This document shows, one piece after another, positions 37,411 to 48,800 of a stretch of DNA of 64,000 bases. Source of the stretch: Otis tarda. Taxonomy: Eukaryota > Chordata > Aves > Otidiformes > Otididae. Where the stretch lies: NCBI GenBank assembly GCA_026413225.1, contig CM048554.1, positions 4,356,001 to 4,420,000 of the forward strand, read 5' to 3'. Made by a program: the position numbers and the translations under genes. Below the pieces are notes generated by a model, which saw only the letters and a list, made by a program, of their open reading frames with translations, searched no databases and was not told where the DNA came from. The first letter of the stretch is position 1. Each line of letters opens with the position of its first letter.

Positions 37411-38276
37411 GGCGGCGGTTGCGGCTCGGCTCGGCGCGCGGCCGGGGTAGGGCGGGAAGCGCGTTTCCCTGCCCTCTTCCCGCCTCCCGCGGGGGGGTGG
37501 GGGTGGGTCTCCTGCACTAACGCGCCCGGGCTGCCGTGACAGGGACGGGGGAGCGGCCTGTCCCGCTTAAAGCGGCGGAGGATCCCGGGAGGCCGGCTGC
37601 CCGCCGCTCTCTTGCCCGGGCTGCCGGAGGACGAGTCCCGAAGCAGAACCGGCCAGAGCGGTTTGAGAGCCGGCGGGGAGCAGCGGCGGCCCTTTGGGAC
37701 CTCCGGCCTGAAGGGAGCGCTTAGCGCACGGCGCCGAGCTCCTCACGGGAAGGAAGCAGAGGAAGCTTCTTATTTCTAGGCGGGTTTTCAGGTCTTTCGT
37801 CTTTTTGGTAGTTATTGGCTTTTTCCGCTGGCGGGGCGAAGAGACGTCGGCCATCTCCTTCTCGCCTAGCCCCGGCTCAGGGTCAGGCACGTATGGGCAT
37901 CCGAAAATAAACGTTTGAAGTAGGACGGTAGCGTTTTATGCAAGTAATGATATTAATTTTTGCCTCGTGTGTGGCTGCGTTATCGACCCTGCTTTCCCCC
38001 CTCTCTTGGAGAGTGATCTATTCTGTGTAATAAATGTCTAATAGCAAGTACAACATGTGTGAGCAGTTGGAAATCTGCGTTTTCGTGAGAAGAGTCTCAT
38101 CTCTTGAAATAATTAAGGTGTCTTAAAAAACCAAAAAAGTAAAAACTTCCCTTAAAGTTACATAATTTATGCTGATTACCACTACCACTTCAGTTAACTC
38201 GGGCTTGAACGCGATTTCGCAGCCCTAGAGGACAATTTTCAGGCAAGCTGCAGTTTTCCATACAAGAAAATCCCCC

Positions 38277-38297
38277 TTTTTTTTTTTTTTTTTTTTT
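38277..38297. repeat. T21 homopolymer
   Basis: Twenty-one consecutive T on the plus strand, 0.4 kb beyond the CpG island. Confidence 0.9.
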
Positions 38298-40764
38298 GGG
38301 CCATCTATTAATCTTACACGCTCACATGCTCCCTCTCCCAGGTATGTGTAATTCCAATATGGATCACATGATAGATCCCGGCTGCTTTTTCTCCTCGAAG
38401 TAGGCACTTCGCTGGTAGCACGCAGTGGTTTTTATTTCCGTAGTACCACCCCGTGGCGAGTTCCTGTATTACTCCGAACGCTTCCACTTCACTGACATGT
38501 ACATGGGATTAAGGAAACAAATCTATTAATAGCCGCAATGCAGATGCAAGACAGTGTAGTAGAAAGTAAAAAAAAATCAAAACTGCCAAATTAGGAAAAA
38601 AAAAATGGAAAGATGTTTTGAGTTGCTCAGTGACTGACTTAAATGGAAGAAATATATGTAAGTCCGACATCATTGTGGAAATGCAGTTCTGTCTTTTTTT
38701 AAATTTTTTATTTCCATAAGCATATTTATGCAGGCTAATAACAGCACTGGTGGTTGCATATGTAACTTCACACTCGCACTCTCCTAACAATCCTCAAGGC
38801 ATCAGTTTGCTAGTCTAAAACAAAGACCTCCACTGCTGTTTAAATGATGACAAGTTGTCATCACTACACCTAGCTTCAGCTACAACTACTGTGGAAGTCA
38901 GGAATATACTAGAATGATCTTTCACCAAGGCTTCTTGTCGCTACTTGCTTTTGAAGTACTTTCCAAGTTAAAGATGTATCAACAAGAATAGCTATTCTGA
39001 AATATTTTCTGCTGAAATTTCTATTTACTACATTAAACCAATAAAGAAAGTTAACTTATTTAGAGTCTACATGAGACACAGGTTCCTTGTTCTCTGTCAC
39101 TTTAATTCACATCATACATTGATGCAAGTATCTTTCAAACAAGATTTCCGAGACTAACAAAATATACCAGTGCGAGACAGGAGGAGGACTAAGTAAATAA
39201 CGAACTAAACTTCCTTGAAGCTTTCTACTGATCTTTTGTGTTATATGTAACTTAAAAATATTTTCATTCCTGACAGTCACAGTATTTTCTAAACAATATG
39301 TTTTCTGTTGGTAGACAGAGGTGTGGTGATTCAGTTACTAAAACGACACAGATGTACCAGACCCTACAAGGCCTTTTTTGATTGTCGTCTCTTCCAGATG
39401 GCCTGAAAACTTGTATAATGGAAGAATGAAAGAGTAGCCCAGAATGTTCCAATTATCACATTTTGTTCATACCTGAATTAAGGTACTGACTACCTTTTTT
39501 TTTTTTCCTACAGCACTGCTTTCAAAGCTTGAGATCCATCAAAGATGTATCAGAGGCTTTTATGTTGTGTATATACATCGTGTCATTTTTCACTTGATGT
39601 TACGCTGTCTTACCTTATGCGTCTGAGATTATTTCCATTATCTTTCTATGTCTTTTTTTTTTTCTTTTCCCTGCTTTCATCAGTTGTCTTTGCAATATGC
39701 CACTTTTTCCTGACTCGTATCACTCTTCATTTGCTGGAATACCCTTTACTTCTTAACATTACCAAAATTGAACTAACTGAAGTTGGAAGCCAGAGCTGTA
39801 CAAAGAGGAGCTTAGAAAGCATCTTAACTCTGTCACAGCAAAATAAGACAAAGCTTTAACTATGGCACTGGTATTCCCGCTAGCATGGAATTACTCAGTG
39901 GCTATATGACACAAGTGAGTTGTGTGCATCTGGCAAAATAACCCATTTTTTGATAGGAAGTGTAGTTCCACAATCTGCATAATCTGACTCACATTTGCAC
40001 TTTTCTTTTCTCTCTTCATTAGAGAGGAGTAAATTAGAGTAAATTTTGTAACAGAACCAAAATTAATCGCCAAAACATCTTAAAAGATTGCGTTTCTGAC
40101 AAATCAGCGCTTTGATCTGGTTGCAGCACCGCGTCAACACCAGAGTCAGCACAAGGAAGGGGGAGCCTTTGGAAGCGCGGTATCACATGCCAAGTTCAGC
40201 GAGTACAACAGAAGAGTATGGGTGACCTTGAGTCACTCCTGCGTTTGTGCAGACTGGAATATTGCCAGCCAAATTCTTTTTACTGCACACAAGAAATCTG
40301 TTTTAATAGAGGTGAAATTGCCTTTTTATTTTTTTTTTTTTTAATTAAATGTTAGCTTCCAAGCAGAAGACAACAGGAGCTGTAACTGGCCTGGTTACAG
40401 TGATGGTCAGCCTCCTGCTCTGTTACGTATTGCTTTTTTTTTTCTTGACCTTTATTCTCTCCTCATGTGCCATCCTTGCAAGGTTGTTTGATCCCCAGGC
40501 AGCCCTCTTTCCTTCCCTTGACTGCAGTGCTCCTAATCTGGAAATATTTGCTCTGGTAAACTGCCAGCACAGTTCTTCTAGAGGAGTAACTCAGATAAAT
40601 AGAAGACCTGAGCAAAACATTCTAAATCCAAACTTAGGACTGATTACAGAGTTTGAGTACATACATGCTTTTCAAAATTAATCCCCTGCTCTGTCCCAAC
40701 ACTGAACTAATACTGTAGTCCTATTTTTTTTTTAAGGTAAAGATGGAGTTAACCATTTACCAAA

Positions 40765-40830
40765 AGAACAAAAAACAAACCAAAACAAAAACAAACAAAA
40801 AAACCACCAAGCAACAGAACAAAACCAAAA
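40765..40830. repeat. A/C-rich low-complexity stretch
   Basis: About 65 bases composed almost only of A and C, in AAAC/AAAAC-like units. Degenerate simple repeat in the intergenic region. Confidence 0.7.
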
Positions 40831-42664
40831 ATCAACAAGCCTGAGGTGGATTAGGGGTTGAGGTAGTCACTGGTCACTGCCCCTATTCCTTCTTTGGAAA
40901 ACTTCTGCCTCATACTTTGTATTTTTAAGCATTCATTTTCTATACGAACATATATAGTTGGCCATTTGACCTCAGAATATGATTGTGGAATGTGAAAGAC
41001 TTAACTGAACTTTTTTTTTTTCCTCTCACATTAGTCATGTCAAATGCTTTAACGAGAGCTGTCTGATGCAGGATGACTGAGTTATCTTGTTTGAAGTTCC
41101 TGTTGCCCTGCTGAAGGTTCCCAAATAGATAGCCAAATGGATTGCACGTTTACTCCTCTGCTGCCACGATTTCAAATGAAAGGTCAACTACCAGGCACTT
41201 CAGCAGATGCTAGGGGGAGATGGGAGCTGTGACAGCTGGAAAGAACGTAAGTAATTTCTGCTATACAGAGGACAGTGTCAAAAAAGGTGAATTCCAGCCT
41301 GTCTAGTTAGATCTGTGACCTCTAGTCTGGAATGATGCTGGAAATCTTCAGAATCCATTGCCTAGGAAATCCTTAGTTTCATTAAAGGAAGTACGCCTCT
41401 GCCTGTAAAATCTGAAGTTACCAATGAAACTTGGCTGAAGTGCAACAGAATCCGTTTAAATTTACACACTCTTTAAATATTGCTCTATTAGCATTTTAAA
41501 CTTTTTACCAAGGTTCCTGTCTAACTAGACTTTGATGTCACAGCACCCTGTGAAGACAAATTCAATTGTTTTGACTTACCCTGCATATTAGAGAATATAC
41601 TCAGCACAATTCATAGCCCTGTCCATTAGGCCAAAAAGGTGTCGTGTAAGAATAGACAGTGCTTACTACACCACCAAGCTACATTTTTACTGGTAAAGCA
41701 CGTTTACAGTGTTCCTTTGGAGAACCTGGACCATTGCACAGCTGCAAGTTTCAAGTTAACCCTGAGGGCAGACTGCTTGGAGGTAAAGCTCAGGGGGGGA
41801 AGAGTTCACAAGCCACTTGCAAAGCTTTGAGGAGTTCATAAAACCAACTGTGAAGGTTGATCCAAAAGTGTTCAAAGCCAGACCTAACCTGATCTTTTCT
41901 TAGTGCTCCATTTTCTTGTGCCCACTTACAGCACAAGCAAGCGTTCGAAGGAAGTGAGAAACGCAAGTACAAAACCCAATAGCAGCACACAGGGCAGGTA
42001 TGTATGTACAAAATCAGAGATTTCATGTGCTTTAAGTAATTGAGGTGCATTGTGTGTGAGATTTTCTGTGAAAAAATGAACCCTCAATTGAAATGACTAA
42101 GCCTTTTCCCAAGGGAACACTGCTGGCCATAATCAGCCTTGGACAATGAAGCAAGGATCACCTAAATCTCAAAGTCCAAATTCAGTCTCAAGAAGTCAAG
42201 TGCAGAGGTGCATTCATGAAGGGCAGATGAAGGGAGAGGTAGGTTCTTTTACTCAATTCTTGACACCAAAATGGTATCTCCTAACATTTCCATTTTGCTC
42301 CGTAACATTTGGAGACAAACCTGGTTAAGTGGGGGGAAAAAACTAATCTAGACATCTTCCAGCAAATATGAACAGTACCCCTAGAAGTCTTGGATCTGTA
42401 ATAATCATTTATCCAATGATAAAAGGGCTACAGGACAGACTGGCCCCTACTCACAATTCAGCATTAACACAAGTTCTTCACTTTAGTCAGCCTCTCTACA
42501 TTTTAATACATTATTTCCAGCACTCTTCTTTTTTTTTTCTTCCATAAAGAAGCCCCCAGCTGAAGTCTTATTGCCTTTGCAGTGCTAAAAACTATTAGAA
42601 GTAAATTTAAAGCTGCCTTGAGAGATGAGCATTTCTAAAGCTTTTTTTTTGCATAAATATTAGC

Positions 42665-42670
42665 TTTATT
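42665..42670 (-). terminator. XPO1: Distal XPO1 poly(A) signal AATAAA
   Basis: TTTATT on the plus strand reads AATAAA on the minus strand, in the context CCAATAAAGC. Cleavage would be expected near 42640-42655. It is 3.08 kb past the stop codon. Confidence 0.45.
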
Positions 42671-44576
42671 GGAAAATAATTCACTTAACCAATCAGATTA
42701 ACACACACCAAATTATTCTAGTTAAAAAAAAAAACCAAAATGAAACAAACTAACCTAAAATGCTTTGGAAAATAATCTGCTTCAGTTACAGTAGCAAACA
42801 CATCATGGTAGCCTGAAACAAGTACTCAGGGGTGTCTTCATCAGCTAACAGGCGATCAATTCATGTAAACACAGAAAACACCCTGTAATATTTGTATTTA
42901 TGAATGTACCTGGAGTACATAGAATTGAGTTTTTGAAAAATCTGTATAGAAATATGCACAAAACATTGGTTTACATATAGTTACAAGTTACGTAGATGTT
43001 TATGATGGTTCATGCTTTTTATCCACATATTTTAATTTACAGAGTGTGCATGAGAACTAGAACTTCCTTAGATGTACATTGCTTTTTTTCCACATTCAAG
43101 ATAACTGCACTAGAAATATGCACACATACAACTCAGATCGTTAATGGTATCCAGAACTCTGCATAAGCTGCATTTTTATAGCATCCTGCAGAGATCAGTG
43201 AAAGGCACCGATTCTTAAGATAACAAGTTCAAGACCACAGTTAAGTTTTTAGATCTAAGAGGGAAGCAAAACCTAAGATTAAAATTTTCTTAATAGATAA
43301 TCCAAAAGGTATCAAAATAATGAAAACAACTCTTCTCTGAATAAACTTTAAAAATACATTTCAGATTTGTTGTTTGAGAGTTCAGGTCAGATTTAGTTCT
43401 TCAGAAAAACAACCAGACCACGAGCCTCAGACTAACCTGAATGTTAAATATGGGAAGAATTAACATGCATAAAAGCATACCTGCATTTTTTTTTTCCCCC
43501 AAAACTATTTTTGCTGCGCCGTTAATACCACTGCATGTCAGTACCGATTCAGTATTTAGCTCTGTGACTCATGGGATACGACCATTCTGACGTCACGCTA
43601 TCGGTGGTATTTATTTCCATTTTAATAAGATTTTCTTACTTCTCTGCACAGCTTTTGATAATCTGTAGCTCTATAATGCTGCAACTCAGCCTGGTCACAA
43701 GCCAATTAACGTCCATTTCCGATGCGTCCTTCAACAGTACTTCAAATATTTTACTTTAAGCTGCCTATTAAAGACGATACCACTCTCACAGAGCGGAACA
43801 GAAAGCTATACATCAACAGGACAGGAAGACATGAAAAAGCTTAAATCATGAGCTTTAAGGAGAGAACGAAATGAGTTTTGTAACTATCAAGATAATTAAC
43901 AATTTTGGCAGGCTGTATTCTAAGTCCTAGCCATAAAGGGTTTGAGGAACCTTCTCTCCAAAGATGAGCAGCTGCCAGCTCGTGACCTTTATATTGCCAA
44001 ATGACCTTCAGGCAGAAGCAGCTATGCTTTTTTAGGGCCAGCTAAGCAAAACAGAGAGAGAGATGTTCCCAAACAGAAAGGGGCCAATACTGAAGACTGG
44101 AAACATTCTGGCCACACCTAAATTCTACATGAACACTGCTAACTCATGCACTTCTACTTCAAAAGGAATATACAGCACAAAGTTAACTACAGTACCCAAA
44201 CTTACAGAAAACACCTCCACAACTGTCTAACCTTGTTTTACAGCTCTGCATGAATGGCTACACTTTGCTTTATAGTAACAACCTTAAGATTAGAGACCAA
44301 ATAAATGGAAAAAACTTTGGGAAAGCTTAACATCAACTGTTAGAAAACAGAGACAAGACATTACAAAAAAGGGGAAGCCAAGACTGTACAGAATCTTAGT
44401 GTTCATACTGCTTTTTGTATCTCTACTTCATAAATCTGTGAAAATCATTTAACTACAAAACTTTAGGTAGAAAAATAACTGTAGATCTTGTCTACATGTG
44501 TTATTAACATGACTAGCATCAATTGTTTAGTCAAGATACAGTGCAATTCCTCTTTGAAATAAATTGCAAAGAGTGC

Positions 44577-44588
44577 AGAGAGAGAGAG
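44577..44588. repeat. (AG)6 microsatellite
   Basis: Six AG units in the presumed XPO1 3'UTR (CT repeat in the transcript). Confidence 0.85.
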
Positions 44589-44855
44589 TGAGCAAGAGTA
44601 CCTTATATTCCTGGCATTTTATAGTAACGTAGTATGGAATATTTAATCATGGAGGCAAGTCAGAACAGCTACTGTACTTCCAAATGGAACCCAAACACAG
44701 CCAAAGTCCTTGAGATGAGGCAAGCCAGAAGCAACAGTTATCTAGACCTCAAGGAACTCTTTCTATGCCTTCAGGATACAAGTCTTAAATATGATCACAG
44801 CATTTTCATCCAATAAAAGAATAAGCCGAAGAAAGAAAAATAAATGTAAACCAAG

Positions 44856-44861
44856 TTTATT
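44856..44861 (-). terminator. XPO1: Proximal XPO1 poly(A) signal AATAAA
   Basis: The minus strand reads AAAATAAACTTGG here, about 0.89 kb past the XPO1 stop, followed by T-rich sequence. It could give a short-3'UTR isoform. Confidence 0.4.
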
Positions 44862-45748
44862 TTGCTTTTAAGTAGTGTTCTTTAAGCACTACAGCATGGT
44901 AAACAATGTAAATTAGTATAAGTCATCTCAAAAGCCAGAGTTTTTTTTTTTTTTATTTTATGAGTTGTTAAAAAGATGCAGCCTATTCTAACAGGATAAA
45001 TATTTTAACCATTTCACTTCGAGTTAATGAAGGCTCACAAATGAGCAACACTCCTCATTGAGGAAAACAAAAAGCTGTTGTCGACAAAGCGACAGCACAC
45101 ACACAAAAACAAAAGAACTGTGTAAAAATAACTAACTGTACTGTGTTCCCATACTCTTTAGAAGTTGCTTTACAATGGGATGATATGCACATGATCTTGC
45201 TGCAAACTTGCCATACAACTTGCAAATACATGTAGCCTAGCCTTACCACTCAGTCCAAAAAGCTGCTAACTGATCAAAACAAATGCAGCACTATAATCCT
45301 CTGCTTAACAATTAATTCAATCTGTTTTACTCATTACCTTTTCTCCTAGACTGCAGGACAGACTAGAAAGAAAATGATCCCGAATTAAAAATCGATACTC
45401 TTACAGGAAATTGTATTATTTTTGCAATATAGTCTTTTACAAGTTATGTTTTGCCTATTTCCCCTTAGCCACAAAATGGGCATGAAGTAATTACTTTGAA
45501 AATGCCTTAATTTTCAACTTCATGCAAATCTAAATAAAGATGACCAAACAAAAGCTTAAACAATGGAAGGATATTTCACAGAAAATTTCTTATACAAAAA
45601 ACACATAAGAAAAAGGGCCACTAGGTGACATTTTAATTTACAAATTGGCATCATTTTGGTCAACAAATATCCAAGTGCTGTTTTCTTCTATCACAACAAA
45701 GTAGCTGTACAGAAAGAAAACTGCAAAACTTGTTTTATTTTTTTTTCT

Positions 45749-45895
45749 TTAATCACACATCTCCTCGGGAATTTCATGTGGATTAAGGATGCCGGGTACA
45801 GACATCTGAAGTTTATGCTTTTCCTCTTGAGCCTGCCGAAGGGCTGTTTCTCTTTCCTCCAAGAATAAGTCTGATGTGTCTTCACCTGCGAATTC
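45749..45895 (-). CDS. XPO1: XPO1 exon 25, coding part and stop
   Basis: Encodes the last 48 residues (1024-1071), from [16 protein letters not shown] to [11 protein letters not shown], then TAA. The acceptor is TTACACAG before 45895. Compared with the human tail from memory there are a few substitutions ([17 protein letters not shown]), with the acidic end unchanged. The C-terminal tail is known to tune NES affinity. Confidence 0.98.
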   Translation of the reverse strand, partial: EFAGEDTSDLFLEERETALRQAQEEKHKLQMSVPGILNPHEIPEEMCD

Positions 45896-48800
45896 CTGTG
45901 TAATTCACATAAAATCATTAGTTAGTTGTCAAATGCTTTAAGCAGAGTAATAAGCTTCCAAAATCCAGAACGATACAGAAAGCATCTTCCCTTCATACTC
46001 CCCGCCAGACCATTTGCTTCTTTTGCTATCTGTTCTAAGGTCAGAATTGATAAAAAGGAATGCCAAATATTTTAAGATTTTCACTGTGTGTTACAGAATA
46101 GGATGCTATAGTTAACTCAACATTTGGAGCGTATCACCACTAAAGCAATATCATTACAATTTTTAAATACCCGACAATTGCGGTCTCAAAACTAATTAAC
46201 AAAAACTCTTTTCTACAATCTTCCTGAACTCTAGCATCTTTAGAAAAATAAAAGCATAGCATTACTCTGGCAAGTTTCAAAACATGTCCCAATCTTAACC
46301 AGAATTGACATCAAATCTGGTTAAAAATCAACTTGCTTCACTTCCCACGAATAAGTTCTGCAGCCATCTTAGACATATGAATTGTATGCACAGCACAAAG
46401 CACAAGTGACGACATTTAAACCCAATTTGTGAAATTAAAATCACACAAACAGATTATGATACACCAGAGTTATACAAGCCATTTGACAGAGTTCTCACTA
46501 CATTTTGAACAGCTGCAAATTAACTTTTATCTCCTAAACAAACACGGAATGAACACTATCCAAGTACTTTCCAGCAATAGCATCCTGCTGAATAATCATT
46601 TTTCATTTATTGGAAAAAGCATGCCAAGCATACCTTGATTTGGACCAGGAAATCCCTTAGGTGTTCCTTGAAGGCAGGAATATCCTGGTTTAAACTGAAG
46701 AGTCCCGTTACAAACAGCTTAACCTGGGCACTAACAGTAAACACAAGTTAGTATTTCAAGAAATAAAAATCCACTTAAAAGTATTAAAGAATCACAGCAG
46801 ACTTACTCTTGCAGGTGAGGAAAGGCAGATTTGAGGAGATTAGCAACATACTCCTGAATAAACATTTGGTTGTTCACTGGATTCCCAGGGTTTAACGGAG
46901 TACTTATTTTTCCCTCTTCTACCAAGTTGAACATGTATGCAAGGATTGATGCGTGCATTGTCAAACCTGAACAGAGCAACGTTACACATATGTAGTTATT
47001 ATTCAGAACAGGACTTTGTTGTGTAACAGTACTTTGATATTTTAAAGGATTGTGTTCATCAACTGGCTCACATATACGCATTCTTACCAGCGGTGTGCGA
47101 GGTGTCTGTTACAACTGAGAAAATGTGCTGAAGGATATCGCAGAAATACGTCTGATAGAAACTCTGGGCAGCAGTCTCTTCTTGTGCAACATTCTGTAGT
47201 AGAGTATAAAGTATCTGAAGTCCTGGAAAACCACAGAACAGAATCATGGAATGGTTTGGCTTGGAAGGGACCATTAAAGGTCATCTACCCCAACTCCCCT
47301 GCAATATTAAAACCTCTGTGCGTATTTTTGCCTTTTCCAAAACGATACAAACATGCCAAGGAATTCTGATAGGCACCAAGAAGACAAGTACTACACGTGC
47401 CTTGATTTTCTCAGGCATTTTCTCCAGCACCCACTAGAGGGCTACAGCCACATTTACACAGCATACCAATTTTATTTGCATTATTAGATGGCAAAAGCAT
47501 GAAGACCCAATCACATCACTTTACTGATACCAGTGAAGTGTGAGAAACCCTCTACCAAAATAAGTTTGCTAATTTAAGAAGGGAAAATGTTTTCATTTTT
47601 AGAATTAAGTGAAAATGATTACCTTTCTAGGCAAAATGCAACTGAAAGATCTCTTTTATCCCCATCCCTTTCTAACACTGACACAAGACAAAGTTTTTTG
47701 GCTAAAAACTAAGTGGCTTCACAACAATCTTTTTATCCTGTAGTTGAGGTGAGCTTAGTGCACTAAGATTGATTAGAAAAAAAATGTTTTTGGAATGTAA
47801 GACTTTTATATAGCCTCTCCCTGTATCCTTGATAACCCTCATTCTGGAGGACTTTTTAATTACTCAGTTTGTTAAACGAGGTGATACAGAGCTGCTCAGT
47901 GAAACTTCATCCTAAGTTTAAACATCTTGCTGTTGTCTAAAGGAAGCATAACTCGCCGCCTTAACAATCTAAGGTGTTTCCCTTTCCTTATGTCACAGGC
48001 TTGCTCCCAGACTGTGAGGAGTTTGGCCCCAAATCATTTACTTTTCTGCTGAACTTTTCAGTAGTTACTGAGCAACCATCTTATTGAGCTATGAAGTCAA
48101 ACACCACAGGCAGCACAACAAAAGCAGAGCTGCAACACCAGTTTTAACAGCAGGGAGCTGTTGCATCAGTTCAGCCATTTCAGAGAAGTGCCAACCCTCC
48201 CATGGAAAAGCAAGCAAGCAGAAACTGTAACAGCGCTCTCAAACAGCTGCAGAAGCTAAACAACACCCAAGTGTTTCAGCCCGTTAACGTACATATACTT
48301 GGCTGACAACCTGAAGCTGAGACAGAAGAATATTATTCTTGTGCAAATGCAGTACAGAATTTTGTTACCGGAATACTGAGTTTGACTAAAGAAAAAGATG
48401 CAAGAAAACAACAATCTACCAAAAAAATACCTGATACTGCAAAACTAAGTCTGCATATTAAACACTTCCATTTACCTGTATCTGCAACGTTTCTCATTGT
48501 ATGTTTGAAAGCCCAAATAATAGAATCCAGAACAAGTTTAAACTGTGCAGGTGGAATAGCCAGGAACGCTGGGAAGCAATGAGAATTTACAGCCTGGAGC
48601 AGCAAGAAGAAGTTTGTTCTATGTTCAGGATATTCTTCAAAGTCCTAGAAGGAGAGAGGGTGGGGGAAAAAAAAGTCAAGTTTCCTAAGGATCCATCATA
48701 AGATCTTCTGTTAAGTAGAGTGGGTCAACAGCTGACATGGGTCAGTGTTTAGACCTCAGGTTTAAAATAACCTTACATGCAAAGCAAAAGTTACATTTCT

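Larger units (their letters stand above)
36030..37900 (-). promoter_or_regulatory. USP34: CpG island: USP34 promoter and 5'UTR
   Basis: CpG density and GC content jump sharply here against AT-rich flanks. The island spans the USP34 start codon (36861) and extends about 1 kb upstream of it, so it must contain the promoter and 5'UTR of this minus-strand gene. I see no clear TATA box; several GC-box-like runs, two YY1-type sites, an octamer and three TGATTGAT motifs are present. The TSS cannot be placed from sequence alone; the minus-strand YY1-type motif at 37166-37176 is a plausible neighbourhood. Boundaries are by eye. Confidence 0.85.
37901..42640. other. Intergenic region between USP34 promoter and XPO1 3' end
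   Basis: About 4.7 kb of AT-rich DNA after the CpG island. It holds T21 at 38277-38297, a plus-strand AATAAA at 37906-37911 just outside the island, and an A/C-rich low-complexity stretch near 40765-40830. Short open frames on both strands carry no known domain. I see no gene, and no clear interspersed repeat. Confidence 0.7.
42641..45748 (-). other. XPO1: XPO1 3'UTR (probable extent)
   Basis: The minus-strand sequence below the XPO1 stop (45749) is AT-rich and non-coding for about 3.1 kb, down to the AATAAA at 42670-42665. It has no interspersed repeat recognisable by eye, in keeping with a UTR, and at least one usable upstream poly(A) signal. The end is inferred from the signal alone; a shorter UTR ending near 44.84 kb is an equally possible isoform. 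Confidence 0.45.

Noticed and set aside
37403..37450. Plus-strand mini-ORF beginning ATGGCGGCGGCG (15 codons)
   Set aside because: Its ATG is part of the YY1-type motif followed by a GCG run; it is too short and there is no supporting transcript evidence.
45734..45739. AATAAA only about 10 nt past the XPO1 stop codon
   Set aside because: It lies inside an A-rich run directly after the stop; using it would leave almost no 3'UTR.
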